Source of the DNA: Dyella silvatica
Lineage (GTDB): Bacteria; Pseudomonadota; Gammaproteobacteria; Xanthomonadales; Rhodanobacteraceae
Assembly (NCBI RefSeq): GCF_026283955.1
Contig: NZ_JAPDPE010000039.1
Location: forward strand, 1-39,028
Length of the DNA: 39,028 nucleotides
Direction: 5' to 3'
Shown here: piece by piece, positions 10,330-18,716 of the stretch
Layout: each line of letters begins with the position of its first letter
How positions within the stretch are numbered: the stretch's first letter is position 1
The notes under the pieces: model-generated
Told to the model about the DNA's origin: nothing
What the model saw: the letters and a program-made list of their open reading frames with translations, nothing else
Database searches by the model: none
Translations under genes and position numbers: made by a program

Positions 10330-10560
10330 CGGCAGGCCCTATGAGTCGGTTCGCCCGCAAAGCTGCATCATCACGCGGTTCTCATCGGCATACACTCCGC
10401 CGATCTTCCCGCCACGCGCAAACCGCTTTCGGCGCCGGCTACCAGGAAGGATGAACACAGACACTGGGGGGTCAAACGCCGCAGTATAGCGATGCGACGC
10501 AAGGGGATTGGAGAAATCCGCCGCCACGATGCGCTGCCCGCGCGGCCCGGCCCCGCTACA

Positions 10561-11455
10561 ATGCCGCCAATGCCTGGTACCCCCCGCCCTCATTTCACCC
10601 GCTCCCTGCTTTCTCCGCTGCAATGGCCGGCCTGGCTAGGTGTCGGCGTGACCTGGCTGATTGCGCGCCTGCCCTATGCCGTGCTGATGTGGCTGGGCCG
10701 CCGGCTAGGCGATCTGATTTTGCTGGTCAACTCGGCCCGGCGCGATGTCGCCCAGACCAATATCGCGCTGTGCTTTCCCGAGCTGTCCAAGCCGGAGCAG
10801 GAAGCCTTGGTCGATGCGCATCTGCGTGACATCGGCCTGATGCTGATGGAGTTCGCCCTCGGCTGGATGGGCAGTAACCGCGCCGTAAGCAAAGTACCGG
10901 TCACCATCGAGGGCCTGGAACATCTCGAGGCCGCGCGCGCGCAGGGTAAAGGCGTGCTGCTGGTCGGTGGCCACTTCTCGCATTTGGAGTTATGCGCACG
11001 ACTGGTATCGCAACATATCCGCATCGCCGGCATGTACCGACAAATGGATTCGGCCGCTTTCGAGTGGACCGTGTTGCGTGCCCGGCTGGATTACGCCGAT
11101 GCGATGTTCGACAAGGACGATATTCGCGGTACCGTGAAATACCTGCGCCAAGGCGGCACCCTCTGGTACGCGCCCGATCAGGATATGCGCAGCAAGGACA
11201 ACGTCTTTGTGCCCTTTTTCGGGGTACTGGCGGCGACGATTACCGCCACCCATCACCTGGCCCGCATGTCGGGCGCGCGGCTACGCCATGCGCCTGGGTG
11301 CTCCGCTGGACGATTTTCCCAGCACGGATGCCTTGAACGACACCGCCCGCATCAATGGCTGTATCGAGCAAATGGCCCGCGAGGCACCCGAGCAATACCT
11401 GTGGGTACATAAGCGATTCAAGACCCGCCCCGACGGCGCACCGCCGATCTACTGA
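10561..11455 (+). pseudogene. lpxL: Lipid A lauroyl acyltransferase LpxL/HtrB, broken by an internal deletion and frameshift
   Basis: LpxL transfers a laurate to Kdo2-lipid IVA at the inner membrane. The first frame gives about 240 residues from ATG 10561 with the N-terminal membrane anchor, the HX4E catalytic motif (GGHFSHLEL) and the WYAPDQD motif. The family sequence runs through THHLARMSGAR, and continues in a different frame from GYAMRLGAPLDDFPS to the normal C-terminus (EQYLWVHKRFKTRP, ending PPIY at 11455). The junction is at about 11278-11281. By comparison with remembered E. coli LpxL, about 13 residues (the VPF.PRR.PDG segment) are missing, so this is a deletion of 3n+2 bases and not a single-base slip. 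Read as found, the first frame ends at 11412 with an unrelated tail. It is either a real lesion or an assembly error. A weak TGCCCG/CGGGCA hairpin follows at 11548-11572. Confidence 0.85.
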
Positions 11456-11724
11456 GCCGTTCTCAGGCACCTCACATCGACCGCCGCCTCCACGCCGATA
11501 ACCCTGTGACTAGCCACCCGAAAGAAATCGCCTCTACGGCCATCCATTGCCCGTAAAAAGGGCCTGCGGGCATCGTTAATTGAGGCTTCAGCCCATCGAC
11601 AGGCAGGCGACAGCCAAGCCCGGTAAAACGCCTACTGCTAGACCCCGATCTGTCATATCGATTTATCGCCCCTCGTACACGCCTCATCTCCACCACCCGG
11701 CCATGCGCCGGCAAAAGGTGTGAC

Positions 11725-12471
11725 ATGAGCATGGATGCATTGCGGACTATGGCCTTTCCCATTTTCATGTATCACAACATCGCATCTGCACCACGCGGCC
11801 TGAGCCGCTGGCGCAGCCTGTATGTGAATCCGGCGGCGTTCGCACGCCAGATGTGGCTATTGCGCCGCCTTGGCTATAACGGATTGTCGATGTCGGCCGC
11901 GATGCCTTACCTGCGTGGCGAGAAGCAAGGCCGGGTAGCGGTGATCACCCTTGACGATGGCTACGCCGACAATCTCGACAATGCGCTGCCCGTATTGCAG
12001 CGCTACGGCTTTAGCGCCACCTGCTACGTGGTCAGCGGCGGCATCGGCCAATTTAATCAGTGGGACGCCGAACGTCTCGGCGTTCGCAAGCCCTTGATGA
12101 CAGCGGCGCAAGTACGCGCCTGGCACGATGGCGGCATGGAAATCGGCGCGCATACGCGCACCCACCCACGACTGACCCAATGCTCCGATGCCCAACTGCG
12201 TGACGAAATCCACGGCAGCAAAACCGACCTGGAAGATTGCCTCGGCGCGCCGGTGACGCAGTTTTGCTACCCCTATGGCGATATGGATGACCGCGTGGCC
12301 CAGGCCACCCAAGCCGCCGGCTATACCGCTGCGACAACGACCCAGCGCGGTCGCGCCAGCACGGGCATGAACCTGTTGCGGCTGCCGCGCGTGCAAGTCG
12401 CCCGCCATCACATCCTGCCGCAGTTCGCCATGCGCGCGTTCAGCGGCTACGAAGACCGGCGGAACGCATGA
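11725..12471 (+). CDS. Polysaccharide deacetylase (NodB homology domain)
   Basis: A 248-residue carbohydrate esterase family 4 protein that removes N-acetyl (or other acyl) groups from a polysaccharide or lipid-linked sugar. Motif 1 is TLDDGYADN with the catalytic base and metal Asp pair at about residues 75-76, motif 2 is HTRTHPRL with the metal-binding histidines, and motif 3 is seen as FCYPYGD. No signal peptide is evident. ATG 11725 has AAGG 7 nt upstream. The stop overlaps the start of the next glycosyltransferase (ATGA), so the two are translationally coupled. Together with waaA and lpxL it belongs to the envelope glycan region; it may trim a sugar in the LPS core. The substrate is unknown. 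Confidence 0.9.
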   Translation: MSMDALRTMAFPIFMYHNIASAPRGLSRWRSLYVNPAAFARQMWLLRRLGYNGLSMSAAMPYLRGEKQGRVAVITLDDGYADNLDNALPVLQRYGFSATCYVVSGGIGQFNQWDAERLGVRKPLMTAAQVRAWHDGGMEIGAHTRTHPRLTQCSDAQLRDEIHGSKTDLEDCLGAPVTQFCYPYGDMDDRVAQATQAAGYTAATTTQRGRASTGMNLLRLPRVQVARHHILPQFAMRAFSGYEDRRNA

Positions 12472-13604
12472 AATTCCTCTTCGTCGGCACCAATCCGGAG
12501 CACACAGGTGCAGCCACTCACTTCATCGCCTTGATTCAGGCAGTTGCCGAAGCGGGCCATCAAGTAAGCGTGGTGGCCTATCCCGATGGGTTGATTGCCC
12601 AAGGGTTAGCCGACGCCAACGTGCGGCTGTACCCGGCAAAGTTTCGCAACATCCTCGATGTCCGCGGTTATGCCGCGAGCTTCAAGGCCGCGCGGCAGTT
12701 AAAGCCCGACATGCTGATCGGCAATTTCGGTAAAGAGTATTGGCCGCTGATCTTGCTGGGCCGGTTATTGCGGATACCGGTAACGTTGTTCCGCCATCGC
12801 ACGCCGCCGATGAGTCGGATCTCCGGCTACCTGCTGCCGCGCCTTGCACAGCATTTTCTCGCGGTCTCGCAGCATGCGCGCCAGGCTTATCTGGATCGCG
12901 GAACGCCTGCGGATCTGGTGCAGGTGATTTATAACCCGGTGAACATGGCCTCTTGCCAGCCCGACCCACAAAAGCGCCATGAGATCCTGCAATCGCTCGG
13001 CATCGACGATGAGGCGATCGTCCTGGGCTACGCCGGCCGTATTCACGGCAGCAAGGGCGTTTTCACCTTGCTCGACGCGGCGCACGAGGCCATGGCGCGC
13101 GAGCCGCGCCTGCACTGCCTGTGGCTGGGCCACGGCCCCAGCTCGCAAGAGCTGCACGAACGGATTGCCGCCGGGCCCTTTGCCGAGCGGCATCACGTAC
13201 TGGGCTGGATCAACGACGTGCATCCCTACTACACCGCGCTGTCGATGCTGGCCTTTCCATCCATCGCCACGGAAACGTTCGGGCGGGTTTCAGTCGAGGC
13301 GCAGGCCTCCGGCGTCCCGGTCCTGGGCAGCGCCATCGGCGGCATTCCCGAAACGCTCTCGCCTAACGTCACCGGCTTGCTGTTACCGCCTGGCGATGTC
13401 GGCGCATGGCGCGATGCCATTCTTGCCCTTTGCGATCCGGCACGCCGCCTGCCTATGGCGGCAGCGGCGCGGGATTTCGTGCAGCGCCATTTCAGCACCA
13501 GCGTGATTGCCGACGAGTTTGTGAAACTTATCCGCAGCAAGCAACCTCAACATGACGTGACACCGCACCCGTTACGCCAGCCGCGCGGCAACGCCAGAAC
13601 CTAA
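12468..13604 (+). CDS. Glycosyltransferase family 4
   Basis: A 378-residue GT-B fold glycosyltransferase. The N-terminal acceptor domain starts with MKFLFVGTNPEHTGAATHF; the C-terminal donor domain has GYAGRIHGSKG and the EX7E motif in ATETFGRVSVEAQASGVPV, followed by GGIPE. It overlaps the deacetylase by 4 nt (ATGA) and must be cotranscribed with it. The two probably modify the same LPS core or O-chain sugar. The donor and acceptor cannot be predicted. The Pro/Arg-rich tail after residue 360 looks disordered. Confidence 0.92.
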   Translation: MKFLFVGTNPEHTGAATHFIALIQAVAEAGHQVSVVAYPDGLIAQGLADANVRLYPAKFRNILDVRGYAASFKAARQLKPDMLIGNFGKEYWPLILLGRLLRIPVTLFRHRTPPMSRISGYLLPRLAQHFLAVSQHARQAYLDRGTPADLVQVIYNPVNMASCQPDPQKRHEILQSLGIDDEAIVLGYAGRIHGSKGVFTLLDAAHEAMAREPRLHCLWLGHGPSSQELHERIAAGPFAERHHVLGWINDVHPYYTALSMLAFPSIATETFGRVSVEAQASGVPVLGSAIGGIPETLSPNVTGLLLPPGDVGAWRDAILALCDPARRLPMAAAARDFVQRHFSTSVIADEFVKLIRSKQPQHDVTPHPLRQPRGNART

Positions 13605-13665
13605 CTCGTTCCCGCATAGTCTCCGAGATCGCCAAGGCGGCGATATTCGTGTAGGCCATATAGAC

Positions 13666-13744
13666 GTCCATAGAGTATGGACCCAATGACCCATCGCTCC
13701 TGCAAATCCCCCGGCGGCAGGAAGCCGCCAGGGGTATGGGTCAT
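13666..13744. repeat. Nested inverted repeats between convergent genes
   Basis: Two structures fill the 153-nt convergent gap. GTCCATA/TATGGAC (13666-13672 and 13676-13682) form a 3-nt-loop hairpin. Next, ATGACCCAT (13686-13694) pairs perfectly with ATGGGTCAT (13736-13744), enclosing an inner imperfect stem of CCCC-GGCGGC with GCCGCC-GGGG (about 13708-13734). No T-tract follows on either strand, so this may stop transcription only weakly or act as a Rho-blocking structure. Confidence 0.5.
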
Positions 13745-13757
13745 GCATCAGACCCCA

Positions 13758-16058
13758 TCATGGTGCGTTGTCGAATGCCTTCCAAGCAGTCAGCAGATTC
13801 TTGGCATTCACCGAGCCCAGCCCGGCCGCAAAACTCCAGCCCTGCTGGGATGAGTAAGCCGTCGTCTTGGGTGTATATGCCGTGGCGCTGCTCGAGGTCA
13901 GGCCCACCTGCACCGGACCATACAATCCCTGGAAGTTCTGAATCGTTCCATAGAAGTAGCAGTCTGCCGTGACCACGCCTGGCAGCTGCTGGATGCACTG
14001 AGTGGAAATGCCACTGCGCGTCACATTGTGGAACACGCACTTGCCGGTGCCTTTGGCGCCATTATCGGAGTTGCAGGTATCCAGCGAAGCCGGCGTACCA
14101 CCCGTTGCACCGCCGTATTCCTGCGCTGCCAGCGCATACAGGGTGGGCGCGGCATTGCCTTGGTAAGCCGGCAGGCCACTTGCGGCCAGACCCTGATCGA
14201 TCAGCGCCTGGATACCGGCAAACATCGGCGAAGACAACGAGGTGCCGCCTTCAAGACTGACCGGTGCAGTGAACCCCGGCACACAGGGGTTGGCCGCAGT
14301 GCAAATGATGACCCAGGTGTAACCGCCATACGAGCCGGCGAACAAAGACACATCCGGGAGATCGCGCGACTGATCTTTCGCCGCGTTATGCACCTGCCGC
14401 TGCCAGGCCGGCTTGCGGTCGACCGACGACGGGCCGCCGCTGCCCGATTCGGACGTGACGTAGTAACCATAGGGATCGTAGGTCAGGTACTGCTTGCAGA
14501 ATTCCAGCGCGCTGGGCTGACCCGCGAATTTGGCCGCCAACGAGTTACCACACGACTGATTCCATGGGATCTCAGGGATATACGAAAGCGCCGAGCCGTA
14601 TTCCGAATTGGTCGTTTTGCTGAAGTACTTGCTGCTGGTCTTGTCGAGCACGTCAGCCGTATCCGTACCGCCCACGCCCGTCACATTCGGCGAAGTGGCG
14701 AAAGCATTGGCGTCGAGTCCCGCGCCCGAAATCACACTGCCGTTGAAGCTCGGATTGGTGCCGGAGTCGCCGGTTGAGACGAACACCGAAATACCCTCTA
14801 CATCGGCTTGCGCCCACATCAGGTCGATCGCGGTCTTGCTGGCCGCATCGACAAAGCCCTCGCCGTAGCCGTAGCTGGCGCTGATCACGTTGGGTCGGCT
14901 CGCCCCATTGATCAGGTTCGTCGCCGCGGTAAATACGCCACCGAAGAAGTTCTTGCCATTGGAGTCGTCGCAGCTGGCGACCACAATGTTGGCGCCCGGC
15001 GCGATCGCCGTCGACCACTCCGCATCCAACAGCGTTTCGGTGTCGTCTTCGCCGGGGTTGGCGATGGTCGGGTCAATGCAGTTGACCATCGCCGGCGTCG
15101 CCTGCGGCTGGATCTGCGCAAACGTGCCACCGTAGCTGGCCAGATTGAATTGGCTGACGAAATTGGTCCAGTCCGCCGGCACCATCGAACCGTCTTCGAC
15201 CACCGCAATGGTGATGCCCTTGCCGGTAATACCGCTGGCCCGCAGCTGATCGACGCCATACATCTTGGCCGTGTCATAGGGCACCAAGCCGCGTACACCA
15301 CCCTGGAAGCTGACGGCCTCGGGGTTCGCCACCAGATTGTGCACGGTCGCCGGCTGCGTGATCTTGAACTTCTGGCTGGTCGCATCGAATTGCGCGATCT
15401 TCGGCGCCACATGCAAGGCCTGCGGGCGCAAGTCATTCAGGCCCGCGACGCCGACCACCACATCTTTCAACGCGGTGGGTACGCTGATATCGCTCGCATT
15501 CGCGATGTGACTGACTTTGTTGAGCGTGTAATGATTTTCCTGGGTGTGGAACGCGCGCTTGACCATCCCCGCGGTACCGCTGAAATCGATCTGCATCTTG
15601 TTCGGATAAACACCATGTACGGTGAACCCCTGTGAGCTGAGCCAGGACTTCACCGCGGCAATATCCACCTCGGCGACACCAAAGGTCGCGCCGTATTCCT
15701 GCGGCGTCAGCCAAGTATGAAATTTGGGTGATTTAGGATCGTGCTGGGCCGAGATCAATGCATTCAACGCCCCTTCGCGCAACGCACTGCGCTGAAGGAT
15801 CAGCTGCATATGATTCATCGGCGTGGAGTCGGCAACCACCGCCGTCGGCGTGGTCTTGGCGAGCAGTCCCAGATGACTCTGCGCGACCGTCGATAAAACA
15901 CTGCTGTCGACGGTCTTGGTCACGCGCGGCATTTCTACCGTATTTAGATCGGCAATCGCCGCGTTGGTTGATGTAGCCGGCTGCGCCATGGCGGCTACGG
16001 GTAGCCCGGCGATAGCTACGGCGATGGAAGCACACAGCATCAGATACTCGTTTCGCAT
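13758..16058 (-). CDS. S53 family secreted peptidase (sedolisin/pro-kumamolisin type)
   Basis: A 766-residue secreted acid peptidase of the sedolisin family (serine-carboxyl peptidases such as pseudomonalisin and xanthomonalisin). It has a signal peptide (about residues 1-26, cleavage likely after AMA), a large pro-domain with the typical FHTWLTPQEYGATFG motif, and a catalytic domain. The catalytic Glu341 and Asp345 lie in DTETLLDAEWS, the oxyanion Asp431 in STGDSGT, and the nucleophile Ser607 in GGTSLSSP. At the C-terminus the region that normally begins the calcium site reads FHNVT, with Asn where Asp is usual. ATG 16058 has AGGAG 6 nt before it; an in-frame GTG at 16145 also exists. The gene sits between two runs of LPS genes that would otherwise be adjacent. 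Confidence 0.93.
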   Translation of the reverse strand: MRNEYLMLCASIAVAIAGLPVAAMAQPATSTNAAIADLNTVEMPRVTKTVDSSVLSTVAQSHLGLLAKTTPTAVVADSTPMNHMQLILQRSALREGALNALISAQHDPKSPKFHTWLTPQEYGATFGVAEVDIAAVKSWLSSQGFTVHGVYPNKMQIDFSGTAGMVKRAFHTQENHYTLNKVSHIANASDISVPTALKDVVVGVAGLNDLRPQALHVAPKIAQFDATSQKFKITQPATVHNLVANPEAVSFQGGVRGLVPYDTAKMYGVDQLRASGITGKGITIAVVEDGSMVPADWTNFVSQFNLASYGGTFAQIQPQATPAMVNCIDPTIANPGEDDTETLLDAEWSTAIAPGANIVVASCDDSNGKNFFGGVFTAATNLINGASRPNVISASYGYGEGFVDAASKTAIDLMWAQADVEGISVFVSTGDSGTNPSFNGSVISGAGLDANAFATSPNVTGVGGTDTADVLDKTSSKYFSKTTNSEYGSALSYIPEIPWNQSCGNSLAAKFAGQPSALEFCKQYLTYDPYGYYVTSESGSGGPSSVDRKPAWQRQVHNAAKDQSRDLPDVSLFAGSYGGYTWVIICTAANPCVPGFTAPVSLEGGTSLSSPMFAGIQALIDQGLAASGLPAYQGNAAPTLYALAAQEYGGATGGTPASLDTCNSDNGAKGTGKCVFHNVTRSGISTQCIQQLPGVVTADCYFYGTIQNFQGLYGPVQVGLTSSSATAYTPKTTAYSSQQGWSFAAGLGSVNAKNLLTAWKAFDNAP

Positions 16059-16662
16059 GTAATTCTCCTGGAAACTTTCAATGAAAAAGCGGGACCCCTG
16101 TTTTGAAATTCTCCAACGCACCGATCTGCTCACTTGCGACTTCACAACCTCCTTTCATGCTCAGGCATAGAAAATCAAAGACAAAAATATCCAGCGCGCC
16201 GCCATCCGGTCAGCGCGGGCTCCTTCAAAGGAGTGCCACATGTCTATATCGATGAGGCAAGCAGCAGCCCCCAACCGCCGCTCACCGCACAGGCTCCGCA
16301 AACATCCATTTGGAGTGTAGGAATATCTGTCAGAAAATCGCAATGCGCATGAAGTGATTTATCCGTGCAATGCACCGATCGGCAAACAAGACACAATCAA
16401 TCAATAAGATGCATCAAGAAAGCGGCTATTTTCCGAACCCATCGGCGCATGACTTTATTGACGCAATATATTTCGTCGAATAACCGCAATTCACCTCGAA
16501 TTCACACCGGATTGGTGCTATTGCCCAAGGCTTATCTAACGCAATGAATTGCGTCACCGCAATTAATTACCTCAGTCGTTCCATGCAAATAAATGAACGC
16601 TGAATCCATCGCATTCAATCGATCAGCAAGAACCCGACGACACCAACCCACCGCGCCATAGG
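16059..16662. other. AT-rich gap with small palindromes, no supported gene
   Basis: This 604-nt stretch is visibly poorer in G+C than its surroundings (about 42-45% by eye over 16321-16620). It holds a perfect AAGGAGG sequence on the minus strand (16154-16148), the palindromes GTGCA-A-TGCAC (16365-16375) and ACGCAAT-GA-ATTGCGT (16539-16554), and scattered CGCAAT words (16339, 16463, 16540). A 60-codon plus-strand frame at 16365-16547 lacks a ribosome site and resembles nothing known. The region probably includes the S53 promoter and perhaps a scar of gene insertion. Confidence 0.5.
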
Positions 16663-17442
16663 CTAACGATCGCCAGCCCTTTTGCGCAGAGCCGCGACTT
16701 GCCGGGCCTCATGTAATTTGGCGTACTTCAAAAACACGTAGAAAGCCCCAGTCATGCTGGCGATGAAGCCCGCCCAGCCGTCCAGGAAGTAACGCTTGCC
16801 GATGTATTGGCGCACAAAGAACCAGGGCGGATAAAACACCCTGCGCAGGCCGGTGAAACGCTGCTTTTTGCGTAGCTTATGCGCCACCATCCGGGTGGTA
16901 TAGCCGTTGATCTTGTTCATCCGTGTGCTGATATCGACATCGCCGTGATTGACAAAGTCAGCGCGCCGCAGTGTTTTCACCGGGCCATCGAGCTCCACTG
17001 CCGAATGCACCTCGACGTGATTCATCCGACCGTGGCGCCGGTCGAAAAGCCGCAGCAAGCCGTTGCGGCGACCCCAGCGATGCTGCACTTTCCAGAACAG
17101 CAGTTCGCGGCGTGGCAGGCGATAGCCCGCATAGCGCGGTGCCACCAAGGCGTGTTCAATCACCTCGCGGGTGCCTGCCGACAAGGTTTCATCGGCATCC
17201 AGATTAAGTATCCAGTCGTTCGAGGCGAGGTCGTAGGCGCGCTGTTTCTGCGGGCCGAATTCGTCAAAGGGATGTACCGAAACGCGAGCCCCATAACGCT
17301 GGGCGATGGCCACGGTATCGTCGGTCGAGCCCGAATCGAGCACGACAATCTCATCGGCCCAGGTCACGCCGCGCAGGCAGGCATCCAGCGTGCCGCCGTT
17401 GTTATAGGTGATGATCACCACCGATAGCGGTTCACGCGCCAT
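16663..17442 (-). CDS. Glycosyltransferase family 2, WaaE/KdtX-like
   Basis: A 259-residue GT-A fold family 2 glycosyltransferase similar to the LPS core glycosyltransferases called WaaE or KdtX. The nucleotide-sugar motifs are LSVVIITYNNGGTL at residues 6-19, DEIVVLDSGSTDDT, and the DxD-type motif LNLDADETL. The C-terminal part is basic and ends with an amphipathic or membrane-associated segment (GFIASMTGAFYVFLKYAKLHE). ATG 17442 is chosen because AAGGAGGAG lies 7 nt upstream. It overlaps the end of the ligase gene by 11 nt, so it is translated from the same message. It probably adds a heptose or hexose to the inner core; the exact sugar is not determinable. Confidence 0.88.
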   Translation of the reverse strand: MAREPLSVVIITYNNGGTLDACLRGVTWADEIVVLDSGSTDDTVAIAQRYGARVSVHPFDEFGPQKQRAYDLASNDWILNLDADETLSAGTREVIEHALVAPRYAGYRLPRRELLFWKVQHRWGRRNGLLRLFDRRHGRMNHVEVHSAVELDGPVKTLRRADFVNHGDVDISTRMNKINGYTTRMVAHKLRKKQRFTGLRRVFYPPWFFVRQYIGKRYFLDGWAGFIASMTGAFYVFLKYAKLHEARQVAALRKRAGDR

Positions 17443-18606
17443 GCGGCGACTCCTCCTTTGGCAAGACATAAAGCGCGGCACACCATAAGCCAAGCAGCCA
17501 CGCGAACAGCAAACCCCACCATGCCGAATAGAAGGCCAAATGGGTATTCAACGGAAACAACATCACGGCCAGCGCCAGGGTGGCGGGAAAAGCCCGCGCC
17601 CGTGCCGCCGCGCCGACTCGCCACCATGCGCGCAAAGCCAGCGCCGCGCCGGCCAGCCACAGCAGCAGGCCTAGCCCCCCGGTTTCGGTCAGCACTTCCA
17701 ATATCAACTGGTGCGCATGACAGGCGCCCTCGCCCTCGCCACAGGATTCGTCAATCACAAAGTGATCATTGGCCGGCGCAAACTGCGGATAGACATAGCG
17801 ATAGGCGCGCACCCCCACACCGTTGAGCGGATGCGCCTCGGCCATGCATGAAAGCGCTCCGACGTATGCCAGGCGAGGCTACCGGCGAGAGCCAACAAAA
17901 CGATGCCGCCAGCGCACCACGCCACAAAACGCTTCAGCGAACCGGCTTCGCACCAGGCAAAGCCCAGCGCCACCAGCCCATAGCAAAGCCAGGACGCGCG
18001 CGACCCTGACAACAGCACCGGCCCCAGCATAGCCAACCAGGCCAGCAGCAACCCCTTCAGCCCCCAGTGGCGACGTGCCGCCCACAAGGCGAACGGCGAT
18101 AACACCGACAGCGCCGGGCCCAGCTTGAGATTGGTGGCGCCAAAAATGCCCGAAATACGCTCAGCCTCGGCGCGCCCGCCCAGGCTCCAACCGGTCAGTG
18201 CCTGCACCCAGGCATCGACTACCCACACGGCCAGGACAGCGGCAATGGCCATGTACAACGCGGAGAGCTTTTCTTCACGCCGTATCGCGAAACAGGCATA
18301 AAGGCCCAACGGAACGTAGCGCAGCAACCCAGCCACGGTGGACCAGCTCTTACCCGGTGCGGCCGAACCGGGCGCCGAGATCAGCGCCGCGCCGATATAA
18401 GCGCCAAGCAGGCACAACAACAGTTGCGCGCCGGCATGTTCATGCAGCGCGCGCGGGTGGCGTACCAATAGCAGCACGACGCCGATCAAACACAGAAACG
18501 TACCCAATTCGGCGCTGCGCCCAAACGGCAGCAAGGCGACCACCAGCCAGAACGGCAATAGCGGCGAGCGTAAGGCGGCCTTTAGTGACTGGGAAAACGA
18601 ACTCAT
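17432..18606 (-). pseudogene. O-antigen ligase family membrane protein (WaaL-like), broken by internal deletion and frameshift
   Basis: Integral membrane protein of the WaaL/Wzy_C family, which transfers undecaprenyl-linked O-antigen to lipid A-core. From ATG 18606 the first frame gives about 254 residues with several hydrophobic helices and ends in-family at SERFHA. The family sequence resumes one frame away at MAEAHPLNGVGVRAYRY (17845) and runs to 17432 with the usual Wzy_C features (HAHQLILEVLTETG) and further helices. The conserved Arg-containing loop (roughly GRLPIWRTA in relatives) expected between the two parts is absent, so about 30 residues are missing (3n+1 bases). Unchanged, the first frame stops at 17755 after an unrelated tail. 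It lies between GT4 and GT2 genes in an LPS run. It is either a real knockout, giving rough LPS, or a sequence error. Confidence 0.85.
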
Positions 18607-18716
18607 GCGGCAACCGGGTTAATGGGGCTTACGCATTGTAGGGGGCGTGGCGCATTCGGATGATCGTGCGCGCCGAATGTTGGGCATAGCGGTACTCAGC
18701 CCAACCTGGACCCGAC

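Noticed and set aside
11278-11455. Programmed ribosomal frameshift in lpxL
   Set aside because: No slippery sequence or pseudoknot is evident, and conserved residues are missing, so a simple frame change would not restore the protein.
14808-15635. Plus-strand open frame (275 codons) opposite the S53 peptidase gene
   Set aside because: The sense strand encodes signal-bearing, motif-complete peptidase; the antisense product is low-complexity and unlike any family.
16365-16547. 60-codon plus-strand open frame in the AT-rich gap
   Set aside because: No ribosome site, composition differs from genes here, and no recognisable features; treated as chance.
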